DNA of 9,083 nt from Pseudomonas sp. (GTDB taxonomy: Bacteria > Pseudomonadota > Gammaproteobacteria > Pseudomonadales > Pseudomonadaceae): positions 1 to 9,083 of the forward strand of contig JAQZAY010000138.1 of NCBI GenBank assembly GCA_029239415.1, in the 5' to 3' direction. Below, in pieces: positions 1 to 6,594 of the stretch. How positions within the stretch are numbered: the stretch's first letter is position 1; each line of letters opens with the position of its first letter. A program made the position numbers and the translations under genes. The notes beneath the pieces were generated by a model. The model did no database searches. It saw only the letters and a program-made list of their open reading frames with translations, and was not told where the DNA came from.

Positions 1-106
1 TCGAGGCCTGCTTGAGGGCGATCAACCCCAGCGCGATGATCATCACGCAGAAGAAGCCGAAGCAGAGGATGGAGCGGGGGGCGAGGTTGAGCTTGCGTAA
101 GGACAT
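1..106 (-). CDS. Methyl-accepting chemotaxis protein, N-terminal fragment (partial)
   Basis: The gene reads leftward from an ATG at 106 and runs off the left edge, so only about 35 codons are visible. The peptide begins MSLRKLNLAPRS and continues into a hydrophobic stretch (ILCFGFFCVMIIALGLIAL). A short basic N-terminus followed at once by a membrane helix is typical of Pseudomonas chemotaxis receptors whose periplasmic sensor is a four-helix bundle. By family knowledge, such receptors sit in the inner membrane, sense a ligand outside and signal through CheW/CheA. The sensor and signalling domains lie outside the window, so the ligand is unknown. A FliA-type (sigma-28) promoter lies just upstream at 133-159, as expected for a chemotaxis gene and supporting the call. 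The Shine-Dalgarno is weak (CAGGGTT about nine bases upstream). Another membrane protein with a similar N-terminus cannot be strictly excluded. Confidence 0.75.
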   Translation of the reverse strand, partial: MSLRKLNLAPRSILCFGFFCVMIIALGLIALKQAS

Positions 107-294
107 GGCGTGAACCCTGGGCGTTTTACATACACTCGGCCTGCCCCTGGCGATCTTTAGGGGTTGCCTATCGTCACCATTGATTTCCTTGATCCACGTC
201 ACGGTTTTTTTGACATGGCGTTGACGTCTTCTCACGAGGCTGGCGCCTAACCTTCGCGTCACCCAACCCAGGGATCCGAGCGAGCAGGTGAGCC
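107..294. other. Divergent intergenic region, chemotaxis receptor / lipoprotein
   Basis: This gap of 188 bases separates the leftward receptor gene from the rightward lipoprotein gene. The leftward side holds the sigma-28 promoter. On the rightward side there are TTGACA (210-215) and TTGACG (221-226) hexamers that could be -35 elements, but neither has a convincing -10 at normal spacing. The lipoprotein promoter is therefore unresolved. Confidence 0.5.
133..159 (-). promoter_or_regulatory. FliA (sigma-28) type promoter of the chemotaxis receptor gene
   Basis: On the minus strand, TAAAGATC (152-159) is followed after exactly 11 bases by GCCGAGTG (133-140). The enterobacterial sigma-28 consensus is TAAAGTTT-N11-GCCGATAA, so the spacing is exact, the TAAAG block is kept and the GCCGA core is complete. 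Transcription would start near 126, giving a leader of about 20 bases before the ATG at 106. The match fits a flagellar and chemotaxis regulon gene. Confidence 0.7.
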
Positions 295-720
295 TTGACC
301 AGAAACGTGATGAAGCATTGCACCGCCCGACGTGACGTCGGGGCGCCAGGGCCGTACCTCCCCAGTCGGGGTATGGCCGTCCTGCTGACGCTGGTCTTGA
401 TCGGCGGGTGCCAGAGCATGTCCGAACGGCTGCTTGCCGAAGGCTATCCACCGCCGTTCGTCGACGGGTTCACCGATGGCTGCGCCAGTGGCCGCCATGC
501 GGCGGGCGAACTGGACGATTTTCGCAAGAACGTGCCGGCCTACCTGCAGCAACCGACCTATGCCCTGGGCTGGGACGACGGGTTTCGCCAGTGCCAGGCG
601 CGCGCCGACAGCGAAACCGAACGACGCCTGGCGCGTGACAGCGAAGCCGATCGGGCCTGGCGGCATGGCAAGGACCAGGCGTGGGGCCAGGCCTTGAGGC
701 CGTCGTCACGCACGCCATGA
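295..720 (+). CDS. Small putative lipoprotein of unknown function
   Basis: The frame encodes 141 residues from a TTG at 295. A hydrophobic run (MAVLLTLVLIGGC, residues 27-39) ends in a lipobox IGGC, so Cys39 would be lipidated after signal peptidase II cleavage. The next residue is Gln, not the inner-membrane retention Asp, so outer-membrane sorting is inferred. The mature part is about 103 residues. It carries two related short motifs, GFTDGCASG (residues 58-66) and GWDDGFRQC (92-100), each with one Cys, which suggests an internal repeat and a possible disulfide. The C-terminus is rich in Arg, Glu and Asp. The start is uncertain: TTG 295 has AGGTGA only three bases upstream, ATG 310 is in frame without a clear Shine-Dalgarno, and ATG 373 would leave an unusually short 12-residue signal. 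I recognise the general type as a small pseudomonad lipoprotein but know no function. Confidence 0.75.
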   Translation: MTRNVMKHCTARRDVGAPGPYLPSRGMAVLLTLVLIGGCQSMSERLLAEGYPPPFVDGFTDGCASGRHAAGELDDFRKNVPAYLQQPTYALGWDDGFRQCQARADSETERRLARDSEADRAWRHGKDQAWGQALRPSSRTP

Positions 721-833
721 AGGCGCGAAGGGATGAGAGGTCGTGTGTTCACCGCCAGCGCGTGATCGACGGCGTCGAGGGTCAGGGAGGAGGGGGGTGC
801 TGGCGTGCAGGTTCGCCATCGAGGAGCGTCTTC

Positions 834-1169
834 ATGTCTTGCAGAACAGAATCGGCGACGCTGAGCATTCGACGCGTCGACGGCGGTCCGGTCCACGGCA
901 GGCCGCTGCGCCGTGCGCATTTTCTGGTCACGTCGCCGGCCTGGTGCACGGCCGATGACGGTGTGTTCGCAACGCCCGCGTCAGCGGCGGGAGACCCGCA
1001 CGGCGCGCTCAGTGATCCATTGAAGCACTCGCTGGCGCTCGCCGGAGAAGGCTACGGCGTCGTTGCCAGCGCGCTGTTCGTCTCGATCACCGACACCGGC
1101 CGTGCACGCATCCTGGGCCGGATGAATGCCGCCGCCTGGCGGCAATGGATCGGCCGCGCAGCAGGCTGA
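834..1169 (+). CDS. Hypothetical protein, 111 residues
   Basis: An ATG at 834 has a good Shine-Dalgarno, GAGGAG at 821-826, seven bases upstream. The frame runs 111 codons to a TGA at 1167-1169. Third positions become strongly G/C after the first dozen codons, as in neighbouring genes, which supports real coding. The open frame extends upstream to 681, but that part overlaps the lipoprotein gene and lacks a ribosome site. The protein is soluble-looking, Ala/Gly/Arg-rich, with no signal peptide or full membrane span. Its most protein-like part is the C-terminal half: HSLALAGEGYGVV (about residues 65-77), then a hydrophobic, beta-like stretch ALFVSITDTG, then an amphipathic Arg/Ala helix to the end. 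I recognise no family. It ends 52 bases from the convergent exporter gene, with a hairpin between them. Confidence 0.55.
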   Translation: MSCRTESATLSIRRVDGGPVHGRPLRRAHFLVTSPAWCTADDGVFATPASAAGDPHGALSDPLKHSLALAGEGYGVVASALFVSITDTGRARILGRMNAAAWRQWIGRAAG

Positions 1170-1179
1170 ACATGCCGCT

Positions 1180-1203
1180 CGGGCAGAGTCCCACGCCTGC
1201 CCG
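1180..1203. terminator. Hairpin between convergent genes, candidate bidirectional terminator
   Basis: CGGGCAG (1180-1186) and CTGCCCG (1197-1203) form a perfect 7-bp stem with a 10-base loop. It lies in the 52-base gap between the 111-residue gene and the YdhP-like exporter, which converge. There is no T-run on either side, so it is not a canonical intrinsic terminator. Position is the main support. Confidence 0.45.
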
Positions 1204-1221
1204 CCACGCCCCGAAGGTCTG

Positions 1222-2415
1222 TCAGCCCGGCGTGACGTCCGGCTGAACGTCGGTCGCCAGCCGCGGGCGGGTCTTGCCGTGCCAGGCGAAGGCCAGCACC
1301 ATCGCCAGGCCCAGGGCGGCCACGCCCGCGCCGGCCAGCGAGATGGCCGGGTAGCCCCAGCCGGCCTTGATCACCGCACCGCCCAGGGCAGCGCCCACCG
1401 CATTGCCCAGGTTGAAGGCGCCGATGTTGACGGCCGAGGCCAGGTTGGGGGCGTCCTTGGCCGCTTCCATCACCCGCATCTGCAGCGGAGGCACCAAGGC
1501 GAAGCTGGCGACACCCCAGACCAGGATGGCCACGGCGGCCGGCAGCGGCCAGCGCATCAGCACGGTGAAGGCCAGCAGCACCACGATCAGCACGCTCAAC
1601 GAGGCGATCAATGTCCGGTCGATGGAGCGGTCCGCCGCCTTGCCACCCCAGAGGTTGCCCAGGGTCAGGCCGATCCCGAACAGCACCAGCATGGCCGTGA
1701 CGAACAGGGTCGAGGCCTGGGTCTCACGGGTCAGGATCGGTGCGATGTAGGTAAATACGGTGAACATGGCGCCCGAGCCGACCACGGTCAGTGCCAGCGC
1801 CTCCAGCACCGGGCCACGACCCAGCACGCGCAGCTCGGCCAGCACGCCGTCGCTGGGCGGCAGGGCCACGTTGGGCAGGGCGAACCAGAGCGCGGCCATG
1901 GTCAGCACGCCCAGCCCGGAAATGCCCCAGAACGCCTGGCGCCAACCAAGCAGCTCACCGAACCAGGTGGCCAGCGGCACGCCGCCGATGGTCGCCAGCG
2001 TCAGCCCCATGAACATGGCCGCCACCGCCCCGGCCCGTTTGTCGGGTGCCACCACGCTCGCGGCTACCAACGCCCCGACGCCGAAAAAGGCGCCGTGGTT
2101 GAGCGAGGTCACCACGCGGGCGATCAGCAGGCTGGTGTAGTCGGTCGCCAGGGCCGACATCACGTTGCCCAGGGTGAAGATGGCCATCAGGCCGATCAGC
2201 AGGTAGCGGCGGGGAATGCGGCCCGTGGTCAGGGTCATGAGTGGCGCACCGATCAGCACGCCGAGCGCGTAGGCACTGATCAGCAGGCCGGCCGCCGGGA
2301 TAGAGACACCCAGGTCCGCGGCGATGCCGGGCAACATGCCCATAGGCGCGAACTCGGTGACGCCGATGCCGAAGGCACCGGTGGCCAAGGCCAGAAGAGG
2401 GGGGTTGATACGCAT
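1222..2415 (-). CDS. ydhP: MFS transporter, DHA1 family, YdhP-like
   Basis: This 397-residue inner-membrane protein has the length and hydrophobic pattern of a 12-helix major facilitator. Its N-terminus, MRINPPLLALATGAFGIGVT, and later stretches such as SLNHGAFFGVG, AMFMGLTLATIGGVPLATW, PPLQMRVM and SVNIGAFNLGNA match E. coli YdhP (AraJ-type DHA1 group) closely from memory. The family is thought to export small molecules, drugs or sugars by proton antiport; the substrate of YdhP is not well defined. The loop between helices 2 and 3 has a degenerate motif A (GAPLMTLTTGRIPRR, residues 56-70). The ATG at 2415 has AGGAG eight bases upstream. The gene is divergent from a LysR-type regulator 96 bases away, a standard arrangement in which the regulator controls the transporter. 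The symbol is by homology; orthology to E. coli ydhP is likely but not proven. Confidence 0.9.
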   Translation of the reverse strand: MRINPPLLALATGAFGIGVTEFAPMGMLPGIAADLGVSIPAAGLLISAYALGVLIGAPLMTLTTGRIPRRYLLIGLMAIFTLGNVMSALATDYTSLLIARVVTSLNHGAFFGVGALVAASVVAPDKRAGAVAAMFMGLTLATIGGVPLATWFGELLGWRQAFWGISGLGVLTMAALWFALPNVALPPSDGVLAELRVLGRGPVLEALALTVVGSGAMFTVFTYIAPILTRETQASTLFVTAMLVLFGIGLTLGNLWGGKAADRSIDRTLIASLSVLIVVLLAFTVLMRWPLPAAVAILVWGVASFALVPPLQMRVMEAAKDAPNLASAVNIGAFNLGNAVGAALGGAVIKAGWGYPAISLAGAGVAALGLAMVLAFAWHGKTRPRLATDVQPDVTPG

Positions 2416-2511
2416 GTGGACAGCTCCTTATCTATGCGGCGAATGCTAAGCTAACGCCCACGATGCCGGTAGTCGGTCATTTTGGTATGCACCTGTGCGT
2501 GGGAGGCACGA
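2416..2511. promoter_or_regulatory. Divergent promoter region, ydhP-like / LysR
   Basis: The 96 bases between the two divergent starts must carry both promoters and probably the LysR-type operator. A tandem GCTAAGCTAA lies at about 2445-2454, close to the ydhP-like start. I could not define convincing -35/-10 pairs for either gene, nor a clear T-N11-A operator. The regulatory role is inferred from the arrangement. Confidence 0.5.
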
Positions 2512-3405
2512 ATGGACCTGGGTGGACGGTCAGGAGAAATGGTCGTGTTCGACCGTGTGGTACAGGAAGGCAGCCTGTCGGCGGCCGCACGGGCGCTGCA
2601 CGTGACGCCCTCGGCCATCAGTCGCTCCCTCGCGCGCACCGAACAGCGTCTGGGCACCCGCCTGCTGCTGCGCACGACCCGCGCCATCGCCCTGACTGCC
2701 GAGGGCGAGGCCTACCTGCGCGCCGCGCGGCGCATCCTGGCGGACCTGGCCGAAGTGGAGGAGGCCATCGCCGACCAGGGCGTGCCGCAAGGGCGACTGA
2801 GGGTCAGCGCCGCGCTCGGCCATGGCCGCAAGACCATCGTGCCGCTGGTGGCGGCGTTCAGCGCCCGCTACCCGAACATCGTGGTGGACCTGGCCCTGGG
2901 CGACGAGGTGGTCGACATCCTGGCCGGGCAGGCCGATGTGGCGATCCGTTTCGGCCAGTTGGCCGACAGCCCGCTCACCGCGCGCTACCTGGGCGTCACC
3001 GGCCAGGTGGTGGTGGCTTCGCCCGGCTACCTGGCCCGCCATGGCACCCCGCGCACGCCTGAAGACCTGCTGCAGCACAACTGCCTGCGCTTCAACTTCC
3101 GCCGCGCCGAGCCGGACTGGCCCTTCGTGCGCGACGGCCAGGCGTTTTCCCTGAAGGTCTCCGGTAACATCCAGTGCAACAGCGGCGAAGCGTTGGCCCA
3201 GCTCGCCCGGGAAGGCGCCGGCATCGCCCGTATAGGCGCCTTCAGTGTGGCCGACGACCTGCGCAGTGGCGTGCTCGTGCCACTGCTGGAAGCCTGGAAC
3301 CCAGGCGATCAGGAACCCATCCATGCCGTTTTCGTCGGCGGCGCGGCGATGCCGGCGCGGGTGCGGGTGTTTGTGGATTTCCTGATGACGCATCATCGTT
3401 GGTGA
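2512..3405 (+). CDS. LysR-type transcriptional regulator, CrgA-like subgroup
   Basis: The protein has 297 residues, usual for the family. A winged helix-turn-helix lies at about residues 6-64, with the signature EGSLSAAARALHVTPSAISR followed by LARTEQRLGTRLLLRTTRAIALT. A linker helix follows to about 90. The effector-binding domain (about 91-290) contains GRLRVSA, ADVAIRFG and the LAREGAGIARIGAF stretch typical of the CrgA/PBP2 subgroup. These act as tetramers in the cytoplasm and usually control a neighbouring divergent gene, here the YdhP-like exporter; the ligand is unknown. I chose ATG 2512 because GGGAGG (2501-2506) sits five bases upstream. An in-frame TTG at 2482 would add ten residues unlike the family. 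No usual C-terminal element is missing. Confidence 0.92.
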   Translation: MDLGGRSGEMVVFDRVVQEGSLSAAARALHVTPSAISRSLARTEQRLGTRLLLRTTRAIALTAEGEAYLRAARRILADLAEVEEAIADQGVPQGRLRVSAALGHGRKTIVPLVAAFSARYPNIVVDLALGDEVVDILAGQADVAIRFGQLADSPLTARYLGVTGQVVVASPGYLARHGTPRTPEDLLQHNCLRFNFRRAEPDWPFVRDGQAFSLKVSGNIQCNSGEALAQLAREGAGIARIGAFSVADDLRSGVLVPLLEAWNPGDQEPIHAVFVGGAAMPARVRVFVDFLMTHHRW

Positions 3406-3712
3406 GCAGAGAACGCGCAGAGTGCGTTGCAAGCGTGTTCAGGAGGCGACCGATCCATCACCGCGGCGTAGCTACGGGTGAGCGGCCCCTGTGCCGCGAT
3501 TGGGCCCGGCGGGCCCATGAAATCAGCCCCTCCCTATACCAGGCCAACGCGTACTGACAGCACGACATAGCGGCTTTTGCCAACGCACAGCCTCCATCGA
3601 ACTCGCTGATGCGATAGCCTGATCACCACTGGTCGCCACCCCACGCAATCCATTCAACCACTCCAGACCTATGGCAGTCTGTTGCTTGCACCCAGCCATC
3701 CTGGAGACAGCC
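3406..3712. other. Gene-poor intergenic region with a REP-like element
   Basis: These 307 bases lie between the LysR gene and the 89-residue gene. The first half carries a palindrome and two tandem hairpins, listed separately. From about 3521 to 3700 I see no convincing promoter, RNA gene or conserved coding frame, although the promoter of the downstream gene should be here. Open frames crossing it lack ribosome sites. Confidence 0.5.
3461..3520. repeat. REP-like extragenic palindromic element
   Basis: Three palindromic units follow one another: CGTAGCTACG (3467-3476), then GCGGC (3482-3486) with GCCGC (3493-3497) around a six-base loop, then TGGGCCC (3501-3507) with GGGCCCA (3511-3517) around GGC. 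The stretch AGCGGCCCCTGTGCCGCGAT resembles the AGCGGCCTTGTGTCGCGA core of repeats I recall from P. putida-group intergenic regions. It appears to be a diverged copy. Such elements often sit downstream of genes and may affect mRNA ends. Copy number cannot be judged from one window. Confidence 0.5.
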
Positions 3713-3982
3713 ATGAACGACATCACTCTGCGAAACGCCATCACCGCCTGGCGCCTGCTGCTGGAGGACGACAGCTACCGCCTGGACTGGCCGGACGATT
3801 ACCACGCCACCCTCATCGATCGCGCCGATGAAATGAAAGCCAGCGGCCTGATCGGCGAGCAGGATTGGCAACTGCTCAAGGATGCCGCCGACACGGCCCT
3901 GCAACAGACCCGTGCCTCGCTCGAACAACAGCAGCGCGATTGCCTGAGCATTCGCAAGCTGCGCTTGCCCAGCGTCGAGTGA
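3713..3982 (+). CDS. Small hypothetical protein, 89 residues
   Basis: ATG 3713 has GGAG (3703-3706) six bases upstream and starts a frame of 89 codons. An in-frame ATG at 3671 would add a Cys-rich 14-residue extension with no ribosome site, so I reject it. The protein is predicted mostly helical and hydrophilic: LRNAITAWRLLLEDD (residues 6-20), a YHATLIDRADEMKASGLI segment (30-47), then a long helix of heptad-like character, WQLLKDAADTALQQTRASLEQQQRD (52-76), ending in a basic RKLRLP tail. It has no signal peptide or membrane span and is likely cytoplasmic. I do not recognise a named family. It resembles the small conserved proteins of unknown function common in Pseudomonas. It ends against the convergent transporter gene. 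Confidence 0.7.
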   Translation: MNDITLRNAITAWRLLLEDDSYRLDWPDDYHATLIDRADEMKASGLIGEQDWQLLKDAADTALQQTRASLEQQQRDCLSIRKLRLPSVE

Positions 3983-3993
3983 GCAGCCCGTTT

Positions 3994-4032
3994 CTGCTAT
4001 CGACGGCGAGGTGCCAGTACCGTCGATGGCAG
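3994..4032. terminator. Strong 13-bp hairpin between convergent genes, likely bidirectional terminator
   Basis: CTGCTATCGACGG (3994-4006) pairs with CCGTCGATGGCAG (4020-4032): 13 base pairs with a single T-G wobble in the plus-strand reading and a 13-base loop. It fills most of the 65-base gap between the 89-residue gene and the end of the leftward transporter operon. No T-run follows on either strand, so the release mechanism is uncertain. The position makes a shared terminator the best reading. Confidence 0.6.
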
Positions 4033-4047
4033 TCAGGGCAGCAGACG

Positions 4048-5376
4048 CTACTTGGCGCCAGCCACGTGAGCGGCCTCGGCCTGTTCACGCTGGCGCTTGC
4101 GTCCGATGATCAGCACCGCGACGCCTGCCAGGGTGCATAGCGCAGCCAGCGGCATCAGCGCCAGCGAATAGCTGCCGGTGGCGTCGTGGATGGCGCCGTA
4201 GACGTTGACCATCACACCGCCCCCGATCAGGTTGGCCATGGCCCCGACGGCCGCCAACCCGGCCGCCGCGGTGGAGGACGACAGCCAACCCGACACCAGC
4301 GCCCAGAACGGGCCCTTCATCGAATAGGCCCCGACCAGGACCATGGTCAGCATCACCACCGTGGCCGGCAGGGACGTGGTGAACAGCGTCATCAGCAGGC
4401 CAGCGGCGATCAGCAGCATGGTCATCGCCGTGTGCCAGCGACGCTCGCCGGTACGGTCGGAGCTGCGGCCCCAGGCGATCATCAGGATCGAGGCGATGCC
4501 GTAGGGGATGGCGTTGACCAGGCCGATCTCCAGGGCGCTCAGGCCGAAGGTCTTGAGCAGTTGCGGTGCCCACACGCTCATGGTGCTGCCCGCAGCGGAA
4601 GCGCCGGAGTAGATCAGCGCCAGGATCCAGATGTCCTTGTGGCGCAGCAGCTTCCACAACGAGATGTGGCCGATGGCGGTCTTCTTCGCCGATTCCTGTG
4701 CCAGACGCTGGGTGAGCCAGCCGCGTTGCTCGTCGCTCAGCCAGGTGGCCTGCTCGGGGCGGTCGGTCAGCACGAACAGACAGGCGATGCCCAGCAGGAC
4801 CGCCGGAATGCCTTCGAGGATGAACAGCCAGTGCCAGCCGCGCATGCCCATCCAGCCATCCAGGCTCAACAGCAGCCCTGACAGGGGCGAGCCGATGAAG
4901 TTGGCCGCCGGGATCGCCACCATGAACAGCGCCACCATGCGCGCCCGGTAGGCCGACGGCAGCCAGTAGGTGAGGTACAGCAGCACGCCGGGAAAGAACC
5001 CGGCTTCGGCGGCGCCGAGCAGAAAGCGCATCACGTACAGCGAGTGGGCGCCCTGCACGAAGGCGGTGCCGGCGGAAATCAGGCCCCAGGTGATCATGAT
5101 CCGGGCGATCCAGATCCGCGCACCGTAGCGCTGCATGGCCAGGTTGCTGGGCACCTCGACCAGGAAGTAGGCGAAGAAAAACAGGCTGCTGGCAAAACCG
5201 AACACCTTGGCCGTGAGCTGCAGGTCTTCGTTCATCTGCAACGACGCCATGCCGATGTTGCCGCGGTCGATGATCGCGATCAGGTAGCAGAGGATCAGGA
5301 ACGGCAGCAGGCGCCAGGCGACGCGCCGCATGGTGCTGCGTTCGAGCTCGTCCGGCAGGGAGGGGGTGGAAGTCAT
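4048..5376 (-). CDS. MFS transporter, ACS family (tartrate/sugar-acid type permease)
   Basis: This 442-residue inner-membrane permease has 12 predicted helices. The first ends in IAIIDRGNIGMA (about 33-44), matching the DRxNIG signature of the anion:cation symporter family. EVPSN (74-78) and GAAEAGFFPGVLLYLTYWLP (121-140) are further ACS hallmarks shared with tartrate (TtuB), glucarate and phthalate transporters. These import organic anions with protons. The central loop (about 205-245) is hydrophilic and the C-terminus is basic and short. The start is ATG 5376, with GGAG six bases upstream; the frame stays open to 5556, but that part overlaps the dehydrogenase gene. It lies 82 bases downstream of the dehydrogenase on the same strand with no convincing terminator between, so co-transcription is likely. 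The substrate is inferred to be the acid oxidised by that enzyme. Stop codon TAG. Confidence 0.9.
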   Translation of the reverse strand: MTSTPSLPDELERSTMRRVAWRLLPFLILCYLIAIIDRGNIGMASLQMNEDLQLTAKVFGFASSLFFFAYFLVEVPSNLAMQRYGARIWIARIMITWGLISAGTAFVQGAHSLYVMRFLLGAAEAGFFPGVLLYLTYWLPSAYRARMVALFMVAIPAANFIGSPLSGLLLSLDGWMGMRGWHWLFILEGIPAVLLGIACLFVLTDRPEQATWLSDEQRGWLTQRLAQESAKKTAIGHISLWKLLRHKDIWILALIYSGASAAGSTMSVWAPQLLKTFGLSALEIGLVNAIPYGIASILMIAWGRSSDRTGERRWHTAMTMLLIAAGLLMTLFTTSLPATVVMLTMVLVGAYSMKGPFWALVSGWLSSSTAAAGLAAVGAMANLIGGGVMVNVYGAIHDATGSYSLALMPLAALCTLAGVAVLIIGRKRQREQAEAAHVAGAK

Positions 5377-5458
5377 GGTGCTCTCCAATTGTTGTTTTTC
5401 TGGAGCCAAACGTCGTGAACGTGCCTCGCCTTGCCAGCGGGCACGGGTGGGGAAGCGG

Positions 5459-6436
5459 TCAGCTGGCGAACAGGTGGCGGTTGACCACACAGCGCGGATC
5501 CAGCGCCGTACCTGCCCAGGCATCGAGGACCTGTCGCACCGCCACCAGGCCCACACGGTCGCGGGACTCGGTGGTGTTGGCGCCCACGTGTGGCGTGGCG
5601 ACCAGGTTCGGCAGGCGCCACAGTGGGCTGTCGGCAGGGGGTGGCTCGGGGCTGAACGTGTCCAGGCCGGCCCCGGCGATGCGCCGGGTCTCGAGTGCGG
5701 TCACCAGGGCCTGGGTGTCGACCAGTTCGCCGCGGGCGGTGTTGATCAGGATCGCGCCAGGGCGCATGCGGTCGAACTGCGCCGCGCCGATCAGGTGGTG
5801 GTTGGTGTCGGTCAGCGGGCAGTGCAGGCTGATGATATCGCTGTCGGCCAGCAGGCGGTCGATATCCGTTTCGCGCTGCACATGGGGACGCTCGGGCAAT
5901 TGCTGCAGGTAGGGGTCGAACACCTTGACCTGCATGCGCAGCGGCGCCACCAGGTCCATCAGGAGACTGCCGATCGAACCCAGGCCGACCAGACCCAGGG
6001 TCTTTCCGGCCAGCTCGATGCCATTGGCCGAGGCCTTGTCCCAGTGCCCCTGGCGCACGCGGGCGTCGAGGTGCGCGGTCTGGCGCGCCACGCTGAACAT
6101 CAGGGCGAAGGCCAGCTCGGCCACCGACTGGGCGTTGGCGCCAACGGCGATCGTCACCGGAATGCCACGGTCGGCAGCGGCCTGGAGGTCGATGGTGTTG
6201 TAGCCCACGCCATGCTTGGCGATCACCCTCAGCGCGTCCGACGCCTCGATCATGGCGCGGGTGAGTGCACCCTGGCGCACCACGATCGCGTCGGGCTGTT
6301 CGGCGCGAATGATCGCTTCCAGCGCGTCGGCCGGCAGGTAGGGCGTGGTCGGAACGACCCGGATGCCGTGCTCGGCGGCGAGGGCCATGGCTTCGTCAGC
6401 GAGCGCGGGGCCGGTCAGCAGAAGGGTTCGGGACAT
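5459..6436 (-). CDS. D-isomer-specific 2-hydroxyacid dehydrogenase (SerA-like)
   Basis: The protein has 325 residues. It should catalyse NAD-dependent interconversion of a 2-hydroxy acid and its 2-oxo acid in the cytoplasm. The Rossmann motif GLGSIG is at 151-156, with Asp174 (VFDP) at the end of the second strand, favouring NAD over NADP. The catalytic set is complete: Arg235 in NTARGELVD, Glu264 in DTFSPEP, and His283 in TPHVGANT. KHGVGYNTID (74-83) is the substrate-binding glycine loop typical of phosphoglycerate-dehydrogenase-like enzymes. There is no ACT regulatory domain, so a catabolic or reductase role is more likely than serine synthesis. The start is ATG 6436 with AAGG about eight bases upstream; an in-frame TTG at 6529 lies in the AT-rich control region and is rejected. 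It heads a leftward operon with the ACS permease and is divergent from the RraA-family gene. The precise substrate is unknown. Confidence 0.9.
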   Translation of the reverse strand: MSRTLLLTGPALADEAMALAAEHGIRVVPTTPYLPADALEAIIRAEQPDAIVVRQGALTRAMIEASDALRVIAKHGVGYNTIDLQAAADRGIPVTIAVGANAQSVAELAFALMFSVARQTAHLDARVRQGHWDKASANGIELAGKTLGLVGLGSIGSLLMDLVAPLRMQVKVFDPYLQQLPERPHVQRETDIDRLLADSDIISLHCPLTDTNHHLIGAAQFDRMRPGAILINTARGELVDTQALVTALETRRIAGAGLDTFSPEPPPADSPLWRLPNLVATPHVGANTTESRDRVGLVAVRQVLDAWAGTALDPRCVVNRHLFAS

Positions 6437-6493
6437 GGGGATACCTTGTTCTTGTAAGGCGCGTGCAGCGCGATCCGCCATTCGATGATGGCT

Positions 6494-6510
6494 TGATAGG
6501 AACCCTATCA
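6494..6510. promoter_or_regulatory. Perfect palindrome TGATAGG-AAC-CCTATCA, candidate operator
   Basis: Two perfect 7-base arms are separated by three bases. The site lies 58 bases upstream of the dehydrogenase start and overlaps a minus-strand -10-like hexamer, so a dimeric repressor bound here could block that promoter. The size and symmetry suit a GntR-, IclR- or LacI-type dimer. The regulator is unknown; the IclR protein at 8775 is a candidate. Confidence 0.5.
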
Positions 6511-6512
6511 TA

Positions 6513-6525
6513 ATGAAATGACGTT
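6513..6525 (+). repeat. Direct repeat, copy 1 (ATGAAATGACGTT)
   Basis: This 13-base unit recurs at 6595-6607 with one mismatch (G to A at position 11), an offset of 82 bases. It directly follows the palindrome at 6494-6510. It may be one of two regulator or bending sites serving the two divergent promoters; this is inference. Confidence 0.4.
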
Positions 6526-6594
6526 GCAAGAAAATAAAATGTGGGGTGAAACACCTTCTTCAAAAGAAATAAAAAAGACATTGCCAGAGAAATT

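Noticed and set aside
144..163. CCCCT/AGGGG inverted repeat near the receptor promoter
   Set aside because: Five base pairs overlapping the sigma-28 promoter, explained by the promoter and base composition.
102..221. GACATGGCGT occurring at 102-111 and 212-221
   Set aside because: A ten-base match, one copy inside the receptor's start. Too short and without other support to call a repeat.
1126..2454. Long plus-strand open frame (442 codons) opposite the YdhP-like gene
   Set aside because: Composition is dominated by Gly, Gln, His and Arg with no family signature. It is the antisense shadow of a GC-rich, clearly recognisable transporter.
2530..3432. Minus-strand open frame of 300 codons opposite the LysR gene
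   Set aside because: It has no recognisable domain or ribosome site, and it covers the unmistakable LysR gene antisense.
5420..5445. Inverted repeat CGTGCC/GGCACG between the dehydrogenase and the permease
   Set aside because: Only six base pairs around a 14-base loop. It is weak, so I do not treat it as a terminator inside the operon.
5330..6457. Plus-strand open frame of 375 codons opposite the dehydrogenase
   Set aside because: It is an antisense shadow; the minus strand holds the full catalytic motif set.
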